From: Cyanobacterium aponinum PCC 10605
GTDB lineage: Bacteria > Cyanobacteriota > Cyanobacteriia > Cyanobacteriales > Cyanobacteriaceae
Assembly (NCBI RefSeq): GCF_000317675.1
Contig: NC_019776.1
Coordinates: 744,001 to 808,000 of the forward strand
Length of the DNA: 64,000 nucleotides
Reading direction: 5' to 3'
The translations under genes were made by a program, and so were the position numbers. The notes beneath the pieces were generated by a model. That model was not told the DNA's origin. It did not search any database and worked only from the letters and a program-made list of their open reading frames with translations. Shown here in pieces: positions 1 through 7,874 of this stretch (the stretch's first letter is position 1; every line of letters starts with the position of its first letter).

Positions 1-1
1 G

Positions 2-778
2 GCAAAACAAAATATTAATTGGCAATTATTAAATAAGTATTTATATAGTGAGAAATCGATGAAAAAAGTTGATTATTTTTTAGGGAATAATTATCATAAA
101 TATCCCCTCAAAATTGCCATCGCTAAAGACAAAAGTTTTAATTTTTACTATCAAGATAATTTAGATATATTAAAATATTTAGGTATCGAATTAATTGAAG
201 TTAGTCCTTTAGAAGATAAAAACTTACCATCAGATATTGATGGTATTTATTTAGGAGGAGGATTTCCTGAAATATTCGCGCTTCAGTTATCCGAAAATAA
301 ATCCTTTCAGATGAATATTAAAAAGAAAATTGAAAATGGTATCCCTACTTATGCCGAGTGTGGTGGAATGATGTATTTATCGGCAGGAATTGAAGATTTT
401 AGAGGAGATAAATGGGAAATGGTGGGTGTTTTACCTCATTTTACTGTTATGAGCAATAAATTAACTATCGGCTATAGACAAGTAAAAACACTAATTACCA
501 ATGATTTTATCAATATTAATCAAACATTAATGGGTCATGAATTTCATCGAGCAGTAGATAGTTTTCAACCGATACCCTATCAAATAGATAAATTATCTGC
601 TCCCATGTTAGAATTTCAAGACTATTATAGTCAGAAAATTATTTCCTATCAAGGATGGCAAAGATACAATGTTTTTGCTTCTTATTTACACCTTCATTTT
701 GGCAAATTAATACCCCAATTAGAAACATTTTTACAGGGTTGTTTAAGTTGGCGAAATAGAGCAAAAAGTAAATTATAA
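2..778 (+). CDS. cbiA: Cobyrinate a,c-diamide synthase, 3' part (5' end outside window)
   Basis: This is the C-terminal part of the enzyme that amidates the a and c carboxylates of cobyrinic acid with ATP and glutamine in cobalamin synthesis. The reading frame is open to the left edge, so the ATG at 59 is internal and the N-terminal dethiobiotin-synthetase-like ATPase domain lies outside the window. What remains is the class I glutamine amidotransferase domain: YLGGGFPE near 254-277, the nucleophile loop YAECGGMMYL with Cys encoded at 359-361, and the closing HLHF motif near 690-702. A cobO gene follows 5 kb downstream on the other strand, which fits a B12 pathway. CobB/CbiA naming depends on the unseen half. 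Confidence 0.9.
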   Translation, partial: AKQNINWQLLNKYLYSEKSMKKVDYFLGNNYHKYPLKIAIAKDKSFNFYYQDNLDILKYLGIELIEVSPLEDKNLPSDIDGIYLGGGFPEIFALQLSENKSFQMNIKKKIENGIPTYAECGGMMYLSAGIEDFRGDKWEMVGVLPHFTVMSNKLTIGYRQVKTLITNDFININQTLMGHEFHRAVDSFQPIPYQIDKLSAPMLEFQDYYSQKIISYQGWQRYNVFASYLHLHFGKLIPQLETFLQGCLSWRNRAKSKL

Positions 779-791
779 ATGTTTTTCTTCG

Positions 792-1604
792 CTAACTTCT
801 CATTACCTTATCATGAAAAACCCGACCATTATTATTATAAGAATAGTGACTATTATGATTTAGAGAATGATGATTATTATTAGAAGGGGTGATATTTTCT
901 GGTGGTAAATAATAACTTTGTTTTTGCAGTGCTTCTAAGTTAAAACGATAACCCACATTTCTGACTGTTTGAATTACATTTGGTTGGCGAGGATCTAATT
1001 CTATCTTTTTCCTCAATGATAACACATGAGTGTCAATAGTTCTTTGATTTTCGATCGCCTCTGGCCATGCTTTTCTCAATAATTCCGAGCGACTGAGGGG
1101 AATTCCCTGTGCCTGAGAAAGAACATATAAAAGACTAAATTCTTGAGGTGTTAAATCAATAAATTGTCCTCGAAACTCCACTCTTCTTTGTACTAAATCT
1201 ATTTTTAAATCACCGAAATCAAGACTTAAAGGAGCGTTATTAGTCCGAAAACGACGTAATAAAGATTCGACTCGGGCTAAAAACTCTTGCATTCCAAAAG
1301 GTTTTTTCAGATAATCATCTGCCCCTGCTTTTAATCCTTTCACAACATCTTTTTCTGTGGTTTGTGCTGACAACATAAGAATTAAAGGTTGATGACACTG
1401 ACATAACCATTGACAAAACTCAAATCCGTCGCCGTCGGGTAAATCTGAATCTAAAACAACTAAAGTTGGTGATTGATTTGCTAAATTTTGTTTTGCCTGT
1501 TGAATACTTCCACACTGGTTGATTATATAGCCGACTTGCTGTAAATGCCATCCTAAGAGCGATCGCAAATGAGGATTACCTTCTATAATTGCTATACAAA
1601 CCAC
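792..1604 (-). CDS. OmpR/PhoB-family response regulator with atypical acidic pocket (NblR-like?)
   Basis: Two-domain transcription factor of 270 residues. Residues 1-115 form a receiver domain with the phosphoacceptor Asp52 (VVLDSDLPDG) and the conserved KKPF lysine. Residues about 128-225 form a winged-helix DNA-binding domain (LTPQEFSLLYVL, TIDTHVLSLRKK, VRNVGYRF). The N-terminal acidic pair reads E8-G9 rather than the usual E/D-D, so metal binding and phosphorylation may be weakened. A Asn/His-rich tail follows residue 235. Translation starts at GTG, because an in-frame stop lies just upstream. It converges on cbiA with a 13-bp gap. The resemblance to NblR, which controls phycobilisome degradation, is an impression and not proven. 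No histidine kinase is adjacent. Confidence 0.85.
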   Translation of the reverse strand: MVCIAIIEGNPHLRSLLGWHLQQVGYIINQCGSIQQAKQNLANQSPTLVVLDSDLPDGDGFEFCQWLCQCHQPLILMLSAQTTEKDVVKGLKAGADDYLKKPFGMQEFLARVESLLRRFRTNNAPLSLDFGDLKIDLVQRRVEFRGQFIDLTPQEFSLLYVLSQAQGIPLSRSELLRKAWPEAIENQRTIDTHVLSLRKKIELDPRQPNVIQTVRNVGYRFNLEALQKQSYYLPPENITPSNNNHHSLNHNSHYSYNNNGRVFHDKVMRS

Positions 1605-1831
1605 TTTTACCCATCCATTAACTAAATTTGATAACTAAGCATAATCAATCTATTGTCAGGATACTGTTACATAGAATACTTATTTTCTATCAGCACGTTA
1701 GTACAAAGAAACATAATAAGTAGTTTTTTAGCAAAACAAAAAGCCCCTACAAATAATGTGGGACTATACAACACCTCAGTTGAACATAAAATCTTTAGTA
1801 GTAGAAATTTGTCAAGTATAGACTTTATATG

Positions 1832-2100
1832 TTAACCTCAGTTCGGTTTAAAAATATCCGATAAGGTTAGATGTCAGGTTGCAGGTTGCAGGTGTTAGGG
1901 CGATGAGGAGATGAGGGGAGAGGGTGATGAGGAGATGAGGGACTTAGGGTTTTGGGGTGGTAGGGGTTTTTAGCAAGGGGCTTAAGCCCCTTGTTTAAGT
2001 CAGTTCGGGTTAAGTCAATTTTATCCTTATTTCTAAGAAGCTATAAGGTTTTCTGAATACCAGAAAATAATGCTTTCAGCTTATCCAAAACTCAGGTTAA
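1832..2100 (-). mobile_element. MITE-like element type I, copy A (269 bp)
   Basis: The element begins TTAACCTCAGTTCGG and ends with the inverse of TTAACCTGAGTTTTGG, giving imperfect terminal inverted repeats of about 15 bp. Inside, in reverse orientation relative to copies B and C, are the block CTATAAGGTTTTCTG.. CTTTCAGCTTATCC, a heptamer tract (caggttg units at 1875-1895) and G-rich 'gatgagg' repeats. It has no coding capacity. Two further near-complete copies lie at 6364-6679 and 10228-10501, and solitary right ends occur elsewhere in the window. This copy also carries a 20-bp palindrome at 1974-1993 that the others lack. Confidence 0.75.
1974..1993. repeat. Perfect 20-bp palindrome CAAGGGGCTT/AAGCCCCTTG
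   Basis: The ten bases CAAGGGGCTT are followed directly by their exact reverse complement. It lies inside MITE copy A and is absent from copies B and C. It is one of several 20-bp palindromes in this window (compare 25500-25519, 50900-50919, 61624-61643). Confidence 0.8.
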
Positions 2101-2180
2101 ATTATTATTTAATAGTCGCCTATTGCCTCTTGCCTACCAAACATCAATAATTTACACGACGAGAAGTGATAGAGCCAAAA
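2098..2180 (-). repeat. Dispersed repeat shared with 21529-21622 (short-tract copy)
   Basis: Read on the minus strand, this stretch runs GGCTCTATCACTTCTCGTCG through TGTTTGGTAGGCAAGAGGCA to an AT-rich end, and matches 21529-21622 almost base for base. The heptamer tract here (2122-2135) has two units; the other copy has four. It abuts the right end of the MITE-like element. Confidence 0.8.
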
Positions 2181-2193
2181 TAATAATAGTTAT

Positions 2194-2487
2194 TTAACAG
2201 TAAAATTCACTTTTATCCAACAACATTTCACCATGGCCCGGTATCCAACTTACCCAAACACCAGGAACTTTTTCACATAACAATAAAGCCTCTTCTTCTG
2301 CATAGGGATTTGGTGCTTGATTTAATTTAACCCACGAATCTCGATTATAGGTAATTAAACAAACAGGATTCCAACCCAAAAGATTATCTGCCTTAACATC
2401 ATCAGGAATAGCAAGGGATTTCTCTTTACCCGTAACCAGATGATTTAATTCTACAGAACAATTAATCGATCTTACTTGAACAGACAT
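2194..2487 (-). CDS. Conserved small protein of unknown function (97 aa)
   Basis: The product has 97 residues, starts at ATG and is soluble by eye, with no membrane segment. It contains four cysteines (C10, C43, C71, C97), the last being the C-terminal residue, and a Trp-rich C-terminal half (VWVSWIPGHGEMLLDKSE). I recognise no named domain. Good codon structure and a clean start after a non-coding spacer support a real gene. It stands alone between a repeat cluster and a small zinc-ribbon gene on the same strand. Confidence 0.6.
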   Translation of the reverse strand: MSVQVRSINCSVELNHLVTGKEKSLAIPDDVKADNLLGWNPVCLITYNRDSWVKLNQAPNPYAEEEALLLCEKVPGVWVSWIPGHGEMLLDKSEFYC

Positions 2488-2745
2488 AGGTTTTTCTCCA
2501 TCAATGTAACCTATAACATTCAGTTATTAACAATTAATCATCAGAATTAAGAAAGCACTACTTTAAACAATAGAAAAATAATTCATCAAGTTTTAATTAA
2601 TTGCTATAACTGAAAAATTATCTTATGTTGACAACAAACAAAAAAATCAAAATCTGTATATTATGATACAGAAATATCAAGTAGTAAGGTGATTGTTGTT
2701 ATCAAAAATTAACATTTACTCATGTATTCTATCTGTTGTCAAAAA

Positions 2746-2922
2746 TTATTTTGCTTTCCAAGTGCCTCCATAACGATAAAAAGGATTGTCTTTTGCTAAA
2801 ACATTCCAACAATTAGGACAAACTTGGTACCATTTATTACTCTCATCATATTGAATGCGATAACGAAGATTAACTAATTGATGACAGTAATCACAACTTT
2901 TTAGTTTTTTTGTTCTAGCCAT
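2746..2922 (-). CDS. Small zinc-ribbon protein (58 aa)
   Basis: A short gene on the minus strand, starting ATG at 2922 and ending TAA at 2746. The product reads MARTKKLKSCDYCHQLVNLR... with two CxxC knuckles, CDYC (residues 10-13) and CPNC (residues 35-38), separated by about 21 residues, followed by a Trp/aromatic-rich tail (YRYGGTWKAK). This spacing is typical of a single four-cysteine zinc ribbon. The basic start suggests nucleic-acid or ribosome association, but no specific function can be given. It reads away from the gap/arsJ pair and could share the regulatory space with it. Confidence 0.7.
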   Translation of the reverse strand: MARTKKLKSCDYCHQLVNLRYRIQYDESNKWYQVCPNCWNVLAKDNPFYRYGGTWKAK

Positions 2923-3304
2923 TCATTCTAGTTAAATAAATGTAAATATAAGAACTAAAACAAGGCAAGAGGCAATGGGAGAATGAAGAATGAAAAATAG
3001 CTAACACCTAATTTTTAATTTTTAGTTTTCATTCTATCCTACTGATTTCTGATTTAGTCATTTCCCTCTCTCTTATCCCCCTTTCTGACTACTCTCTGCT
3101 CATTTCTTTCTCCTACACCCCAAACTTAATTTTTGCGATACCCTTAACCTATTCTTAAATCAATTTTTCTTGATATGAGCTTATAATATGTTAAGATAGA
3201 GAACAATAAAAACCTCTCAAATTATCTATATTCAAAAGAAAAAGAGTATTGATAGTTTATCAACTACAAAAAAATATAACAATATTATTTGATTGGTTAA
3301 TAAT
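2923..3304. other. Intergenic region, divergent promoters
   Basis: The left half (2940-3130) contains fragments common to other spacers here (aggcaag-type heptamers, 'taatttttaatttttag', C/T-rich runs). The right half is AT-rich and should hold the promoter of the gap-arsJ pair; see the inverted repeat at 3249-3263. No gene is visible. Confidence 0.55.
3249..3263. promoter_or_regulatory. Inverted repeat TTGATA-GTT-TATCAA, candidate arsenic operator
   Basis: A perfect 6-bp inverted repeat with a 3-bp spacer lies 41 bp before the ATG of gap. The half sites resemble the ATCAA/TTGAT elements bound by ArsR-type repressors, although the arrangement here is TTGAT..ATCAA. TTGATA could also serve as a -35 box, with TATAAC about 20 bp downstream. 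This is a candidate only. Confidence 0.35.
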
Positions 3305-4309
3305 ATGCGCATTGGTATTAATGGCTTTGGCAGAATTGGCAGATTGGCATTAAGGGCTGGTTGGGGAAATCCAAACCTTGAATTCGTACATATTAACGAG
3401 CTAAAAGGGGGTGTCGAAACTGCCGCTCATTTGTTGGAATTTGATTCGGTGCATGGACGTTGGCATAAATCCCCTACCATAGAACATGAAAAAATATGTA
3501 TTGATGGTAAATATATTTCTTTCAGCAGTTATTCTACGCCCCAAGAAGTACCTTGGCAAGATTTAGGAGTGGATTTGGTTATCGAAAGTTCAGGTAAATT
3601 TCGTACCCCAGACACCCTTAATCCCTACTTTGAAAATGGTGTGAAAAAAGTTGTTGTTGCCGCACCAGTGAAGGAAAATGCCCTTAATGTTGTAGTTGGG
3701 GTGAATGATCATCTCTACAATCCTGAAAAACATCACCTTTTAACTGCCGCTTCTTGTACTACAAACTGTTTAGCTCCTGTGGTCAAAGTCATTCATGAGG
3801 GTTTAGGAATTAAACATGGGGTTATCACTACCATTCACGATGTTACCAATACTCAAACCGTTGTTGATGCACCTCATAAAGATTTGAGAAGGGCGAGGTC
3901 TTGTTTACAATCTCTTGTGCCAACTACTACAGGCTCTGCAACTGCGATCGCACTTATTTATCCTGAGTTACAAGGAAAATTAAACGGCATAGCCGTCAGA
4001 GTGCCGATGTTAAATGCTTCCTTAACAGATTGTGTTTTTGAAGTAAATCGTAAAACTACCGTAGCTGAAGTTAATCAACTATTGAAAGAAGCCTCGGAAA
4101 CAGCACCTTTAAAAGGCATTTTAGGTTATGAAGAACGTCCTTTAGTGTCAATAGATTACAAGGATGATGCGCGATCGAGTATTATCGATGCTCTTTCTAC
4201 CATGGTAATTGATGATACTCAGGTGAAGATTTTAGCTTGGTATGACAACGAATGGGGTTACTCTAATCGTCTCATTGAGTTAGTTAATAAAATAGCCGTC
4301 AGCAATTAA
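3305..4309 (+). CDS. gap: Glyceraldehyde-3-phosphate dehydrogenase, ArsJ-associated
   Basis: Phosphorylating GAPDH of 334 residues counted from the ATG at 3305; an in-frame TTG at 3293 is less likely. The NAD fold begins [14 protein letters not shown], the catalytic cysteine sits in SCTTNC (about residue 151), the partner His in the HDVTNTQ segment, and the C-terminus has the classic [11 protein letters not shown]. Its neighbour 90 bp downstream is arsJ. In known gap-arsJ pairs this GAPDH uses arsenate instead of phosphate and makes 1-arseno-3-phosphoglycerate, which ArsJ exports. A general glycolytic role cannot be excluded, but the context strongly favours arsenate detoxification. Confidence 0.93.
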   Translation: MRIGINGFGRIGRLALRAGWGNPNLEFVHINELKGGVETAAHLLEFDSVHGRWHKSPTIEHEKICIDGKYISFSSYSTPQEVPWQDLGVDLVIESSGKFRTPDTLNPYFENGVKKVVVAAPVKENALNVVVGVNDHLYNPEKHHLLTAASCTTNCLAPVVKVIHEGLGIKHGVITTIHDVTNTQTVVDAPHKDLRRARSCLQSLVPTTTGSATAIALIYPELQGKLNGIAVRVPMLNASLTDCVFEVNRKTTVAEVNQLLKEASETAPLKGILGYEERPLVSIDYKDDARSSIIDALSTMVIDDTQVKILAWYDNEWGYSNRLIELVNKIAVSN

Positions 4310-4399
4310 AAAAAGAGGTGTCAGGTGTCAGGTTGCAGGTATCAGGTGAATTAAGATTCCCCTCTCTATTCTCTACTCCCCACTTATTACTGATAAATC

Positions 4400-5641
4400 A
4401 TGGATAATAATATCAAAAATTATGCCCTCGTAACCGCCGCCTATTGGGGCTATACCGTCACTGATGGGGCATTAAGAATGTTGGTTTTACTGCACTTTAA
4501 TAAACTCGGTTTTACCCCCATCGAAATTGCTTTTTTATTCCTTTTTTATGAAATTTTTGGCATTGTTACCAACTTTTTAGGTGGTTGGATTGGCTCACAA
4601 TTTGGTTTAAGATTAACCCTTTATGGTGGTATTGGTTTACAGATTTTTGCCTTGGTTATGCTAGGTTTAATTAATCCTAATTGGGCTGTTTGGTTTCAGG
4701 TTGTCTATGTTATGACATCCCAAGCATTCTCAGGGATTGCGAAGGATTTAACCAAAATGAGTTCTAAAAGTGCTGTGCGTTTAGTTGTGCCGAAAGAAGC
4801 AGAATCAAAGCTATTTAAGTGGGTAGCAATCCTTACTGGTTCAAAAAATGCGTTAAAAGGAATTGGCTTTTTTGTAGGAGCAACTTTACTGCAATTATTC
4901 GGTTTTGAAAAGGCGTTATTTTATCAAGCGGCGGTTTTATTTATCATCTTTTTAAGTGGTAGATTTTTACCGAAAAATTTAGGCAAAATCAAAGCAAAAG
5001 TTAAATTTAAACAGTTATTTTCTAAGAGTAAAGCCATTAATATTTTATCTGCCGCAAGGTTTTTCTTGTTTGGTGCGAGGGATATATGGTTTGTGGTGGC
5101 GTTACCTGTATTTTTCCGCATGGAATTGGGTTGGAGTTTTATTCAAGTAGGTACTTATATGGCTTGTTGGGTAATTGGTTATGGTATCGTACAATCTTTA
5201 TCCCCAACAATTCTAAGGCAGAATCAAGAAGGCAAAGCCCCTCAAGGAAAAACCATCCAAATTTGGACTTCTATTTTAACTATTATACCAGCCGCGATCG
5301 CACTTGCTTTTATGGCAGGTTTTCCGCCCCAGATTGTGATTACAGGGGGATTAATTATTTTTGGTATCGTTTTTGCTTTTAATTCTGCCGTCCATTCTTA
5401 CCTCGTGTTAGCCTATACTGAAGATGATGACGTAGCCTTAAACGTTGGGTTTTACTACATGGCAAACTCTGGCGGGCGTTTACTTGGTACAATTACCTCT
5501 GGTATCGTTTATCAAACCATGGGTATCGAAGGTTGTTTATGGTTTTCCAGTGTATTTGTTTTAGTTGCGGCTTTAGTATCAGCAAAATTGCCTCCAGTTA
5601 AAGTTTTAGATAGTGCGAATGAATTAAGACATGAGATGTAG
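4400..5641 (+). CDS. arsJ: Organoarsenical efflux transporter ArsJ (MFS)
   Basis: Major facilitator superfamily protein of 413 residues with ten to twelve hydrophobic segments. It carries the ArsJ hallmarks TDGALRMLVLLHFNKLG, FLFLFYEIFGIVTNFLGGW, SGIAKDLTKMSSKSAVRL and ILTGSKNALKGIGFF. ArsJ exports 1-arseno-3-phosphoglycerate, the unstable product of the neighbouring GAPDH, which breaks down to arsenate outside the cell. The gene starts at ATG, 90 bp after gap and in the same direction, so the two probably form an operon. The short spacer carries a heptamer-repeat fragment (gtcaggttgcaggt). No ArsR-type gene lies next to it. Confidence 0.92.
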   Translation: MDNNIKNYALVTAAYWGYTVTDGALRMLVLLHFNKLGFTPIEIAFLFLFYEIFGIVTNFLGGWIGSQFGLRLTLYGGIGLQIFALVMLGLINPNWAVWFQVVYVMTSQAFSGIAKDLTKMSSKSAVRLVVPKEAESKLFKWVAILTGSKNALKGIGFFVGATLLQLFGFEKALFYQAAVLFIIFLSGRFLPKNLGKIKAKVKFKQLFSKSKAINILSAARFFLFGARDIWFVVALPVFFRMELGWSFIQVGTYMACWVIGYGIVQSLSPTILRQNQEGKAPQGKTIQIWTSILTIIPAAIALAFMAGFPPQIVITGGLIIFGIVFAFNSAVHSYLVLAYTEDDDVALNVGFYYMANSGGRLLGTITSGIVYQTMGIEGCLWFSSVFVLVAALVSAKLPPVKVLDSANELRHEM

Positions 5642-5699
5642 GAAAAAGGAAAGGGCAATTAATGATTAAAAATTCCTGAATCCTTTTTTAAAGCAATAA

Positions 5700-6311
5700 T
5701 TAAAATTCGATGCCGGGTTGTGCTTTAATTCCTTGCTCTTTAAATGGGTGTTTAATTAACTTCATTTCTGTTACTAGATCAGCCATTTCTATTAGCTCTT
5801 TTTTTGCTCCTCTTCCTGTTAAAATAACATGACTATCTTGAGGTTTTTGTTGTAAAATTTTTAGCACTTCTTCTAAGTTTAAATAATCTAATTTTAGAGC
5901 AATATTAATTTCATCTAATAATACTAATTTATACTTAGGATTTAATATAAAATCTTTAGCTTTTTCCCATGCTTTATTTGCCATAAGAATATCTTTTTCT
6001 CGATCTTGAGTTTCCCAAGTAAAGCCTTCTCCCATGGCATAAAATTCTAATTGCCCAGACCATTTTTCTAACACTTCTTTCTCAGCAGGTTCCCAAGCTC
6101 CTTTTATAAACTGTATAATAGCAACCTTATAACCATGACCTAAACTGCGCATTACCATACCTAAAGCCGCAGTTGTTTTTCCTTTTCCATCTCCTGTATT
6201 GACAATAATTAAGCCTTTTTCTGATTTCATATTTGCTAACCGTTTATCTTGAACTTCCTTACGGCGTTGCATCTTTTTTTTATAATCTTCTGTGGTAATT
6301 GATTTATTCAT
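5700..6311 (-). CDS. cobO: Cob(I)yrinic acid a,c-diamide adenosyltransferase (CobO/BtuR)
   Basis: Product of 203 residues that transfers the adenosyl group of ATP to Co(I) corrinoids, giving adenosylcobalamin precursors. It has the CobO P-loop TGDGKGKTTAALG (residues 39-51), the substrate region FIKGAWEPAE, the ETQDRE segment, and the acidic LLDEIN motif followed by LTGRGA. Length matches the CobO/CobA type rather than PduO. It converges with arsJ. A repeat-filled spacer lies upstream, and I see no cobalamin riboswitch there. With the cbiA fragment at the left edge it indicates corrinoid synthesis in this organism. Confidence 0.94.
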   Translation of the reverse strand: MNKSITTEDYKKKMQRRKEVQDKRLANMKSEKGLIIVNTGDGKGKTTAALGMVMRSLGHGYKVAIIQFIKGAWEPAEKEVLEKWSGQLEFYAMGEGFTWETQDREKDILMANKAWEKAKDFILNPKYKLVLLDEINIALKLDYLNLEEVLKILQQKPQDSHVILTGRGAKKELIEMADLVTEMKLIKHPFKEQGIKAQPGIEF

Positions 6312-6363
6312 TAGATTCTTTATTAATGTTTGACTTTCTTTATTTGTTACTTCTGATTTTAAG

Positions 6364-6679
6364 ATAACCTAATTTTTGGATAAGCTGAAAGCATCCCAAC
6401 TCGTAGTCAGAAAACCTTATAGCTTCTTAGAAATAGCGATAAAATTACCTTAATCCGAACTGATGTTAAATAGTTAAGAATTAAGAATGAAAAACCACGA
6501 ATACTTATTTATTATTTATTACTTGTTTCCCCCTTTCCCTCATCACCTCATCCCCTCATCACCCTAGCACCTGCAACCTGCAACCTGCAACCTGCAACCT
6601 GCAACCTGCAACCTGAAACCTGCAACCTGAAACCTGACATCTAAACTTATCGGATATTCTTAAACCGAATTGAGGTTAA
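6364..6679 (+). mobile_element. MITE-like element type I, copy B (about 316 bp)
   Basis: Begins taacctaatttttggataag, continues with the shared block GAAAGCATCCCAACTCGTAG, CAGAAAACCTTATAGCTTCT and CCGAACTGATGTTAA, and ends CTTAAACCGAATTGAGGTTAA. The terminal repeats are imperfect. It is longer than copies A and C mainly because its internal heptamer tract (6570-6639) has expanded to ten units. Confidence 0.75.
6570..6639 (+). repeat. Tandem heptamer array, (CCTGCAA) ten units
   Basis: Ten consecutive 7-bp units: six perfect CCTGCAA, then CCTGAAA, CCTGCAA, CCTGAAA and CCTGACA. It lies within MITE copy B. The corresponding place in copy C (about 10440) has only about three units. This is the longest heptamer array in the window. 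Confidence 0.9.
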
Positions 6680-6728
6680 GATAATATTATGCCTTTTTCT
6701 GTCAAGATTCAATTGGAAAAATCCCCCT

Positions 6729-7544
6729 ATGAATGCAAATTTCCAAACTACTGGCATTATTCTTCAAAAAAAGCCCTTCGGAGAAAATGATTTATTGATT
6801 TCTTTTCTGTCCCCTGAATTGGGGCTAAAAAAAGCGATCGCACCCAATGGAAGATTATATAAATCAACCCTGAGAGGGCGGACAGAATTACTGATGGTTA
6901 ACGATTTTTTCCTGATTAAAGGAAGAAACCTCGATCGCATCTTACAAATTGAAGGACAAATATCTTATGGTCAATTAAATAGTAACATCGGGAAATTAAC
7001 TATTAGTCAATATTTAGCAGAATTAGTTTTACATCTTGCCCATGAACAACCCCAGAAAGAGCTATATATGCTTTTTCTTGAACACTTAAGACGCATTGAT
7101 AGTTTAACCGATAATGAACAATTATTTGCTTATCTAGCACAAGCAGTATTTCACCTATTAGCTATTAGTGGCATTGCCCCAGAAATTTATCATTGTGTTC
7201 ATAATCAACGACAAATTCAACCTAATTTTGAGCAACCTTATTGGCGAGTAGGTTTTACTTTTCAAGGAGGAGGAGTGACAGAATATGTCAAATCTTCCTA
7301 TTCTTCTCATTACTATCAAATTAATGATCATCTTAATGCTGTTGAATTAGCTTTATTGCAAAGTTTACCTAAACCCTCACTACTATCTGATTTAAGAGAA
7401 ATAATACCCTTTAATTGTGATGATTTAGTAATTCAAAAAAGTTGGATGAGAATAGAACGAATTTTAAAAAATTATTTAGAATTTCACTTAGATTGCAAAA
7501 TGCGATCAGCCGAAGTTATTGCAGATATTTTAATTGGCTTCTAA
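6729..7544 (+). CDS. recO: DNA repair protein RecO
   Basis: Product of 271 residues of the RecO family, which with RecF and RecR loads RecA on SSB-covered single-stranded DNA. The N-terminal OB-fold starts TTGIILQKKPFGENDLLISF and contains GRTELLMVNDFFLIKGRNLDRILQ (near residues 55-78). The helical C-terminal part follows (YLAELVLHLAHEQPQKELYMLF). The four-cysteine zinc site seen in some RecO proteins is not present. Start is ATG. No recF or recR is near. Confidence 0.9.
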   Translation: MNANFQTTGIILQKKPFGENDLLISFLSPELGLKKAIAPNGRLYKSTLRGRTELLMVNDFFLIKGRNLDRILQIEGQISYGQLNSNIGKLTISQYLAELVLHLAHEQPQKELYMLFLEHLRRIDSLTDNEQLFAYLAQAVFHLLAISGIAPEIYHCVHNQRQIQPNFEQPYWRVGFTFQGGGVTEYVKSSYSSHYYQINDHLNAVELALLQSLPKPSLLSDLREIIPFNCDDLVIQKSWMRIERILKNYLEFHLDCKMRSAEVIADILIGF

Positions 7545-7874
7545 ACTTTTAACTATAAAAATATTTTATTAGTAATAATAGAGACACAAAATTTTTAAGA
7601 CAAAGACTGAATAATTATTTAACTTTAATATTCCTCGTTAAGATAAAGTAATAGCTAACGATTAATGAATGGTGAGTTTTTGTTATCTACTTTTATTAAT
7701 TGATAGTGTTCAGGTTTTTAAAAATTAATAAAAACGGAAAAAGAATAAATTTTTTTATTATCAACTGTCTGAAAGCCTCACCTTTTATTTTTGAGTGTAA
7801 AATTAAACTAATTTTATATATTTTAGATTATAAAGAAAAATTAAGATTTTGTACTCTAAAAAAGTTTCAATATT
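7545..7874. other. AT-rich intergenic region without visible genes
   Basis: About 330 bp of very AT-rich sequence between recO and the kinase gene. A 67-codon frame at 7700-7903 has no recognisable features and overlaps the kinase start. I see no repeat element, hairpin with a T-run or RNA gene. Confidence 0.5.

Larger units (their letters stand above)
1605..2193. other. Intergenic region filled by dispersed repeats
   Basis: This stretch holds no convincing gene. From left to right it contains about 230 bp of AT-rich sequence upstream of the response regulator, a full copy of the MITE-like repeat (1832-2100) and then an approximately 85-bp repeat shared with 21529-21622. A 60-codon frame at 1653-1835 starts with TTG, resembles nothing I know and runs into the repeat, so I leave it out. 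Confidence 0.7.
6312..6728. other. Divergent intergenic spacer dominated by MITE copy B
   Basis: The spacer between cobO (minus) and recO (plus) is almost wholly the MITE-like element at 6364-6679. Only about 50 bp on each side remain for the two promoters. No gene is present. Confidence 0.7.

Noticed and set aside
1653-1835. 60-codon frame starting with TTG on the plus strand
   Set aside because: No recognisable sequence pattern, weak start, and it ends at a repeat boundary.
3293-3304. TTG at 3293 as the start of gap
   Set aside because: The ATG at 3305 gives the canonical GAPDH start [12 protein letters not shown].
6312-6363. Cobalamin riboswitch before cobO
   Set aside because: The short AT-rich leader shows no B12-box-like sequence or long structured region.
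6570-6639. Possible CRISPR array
   Set aside because: The repeats are contiguous 7-mers without spacers, and no cas genes are near.
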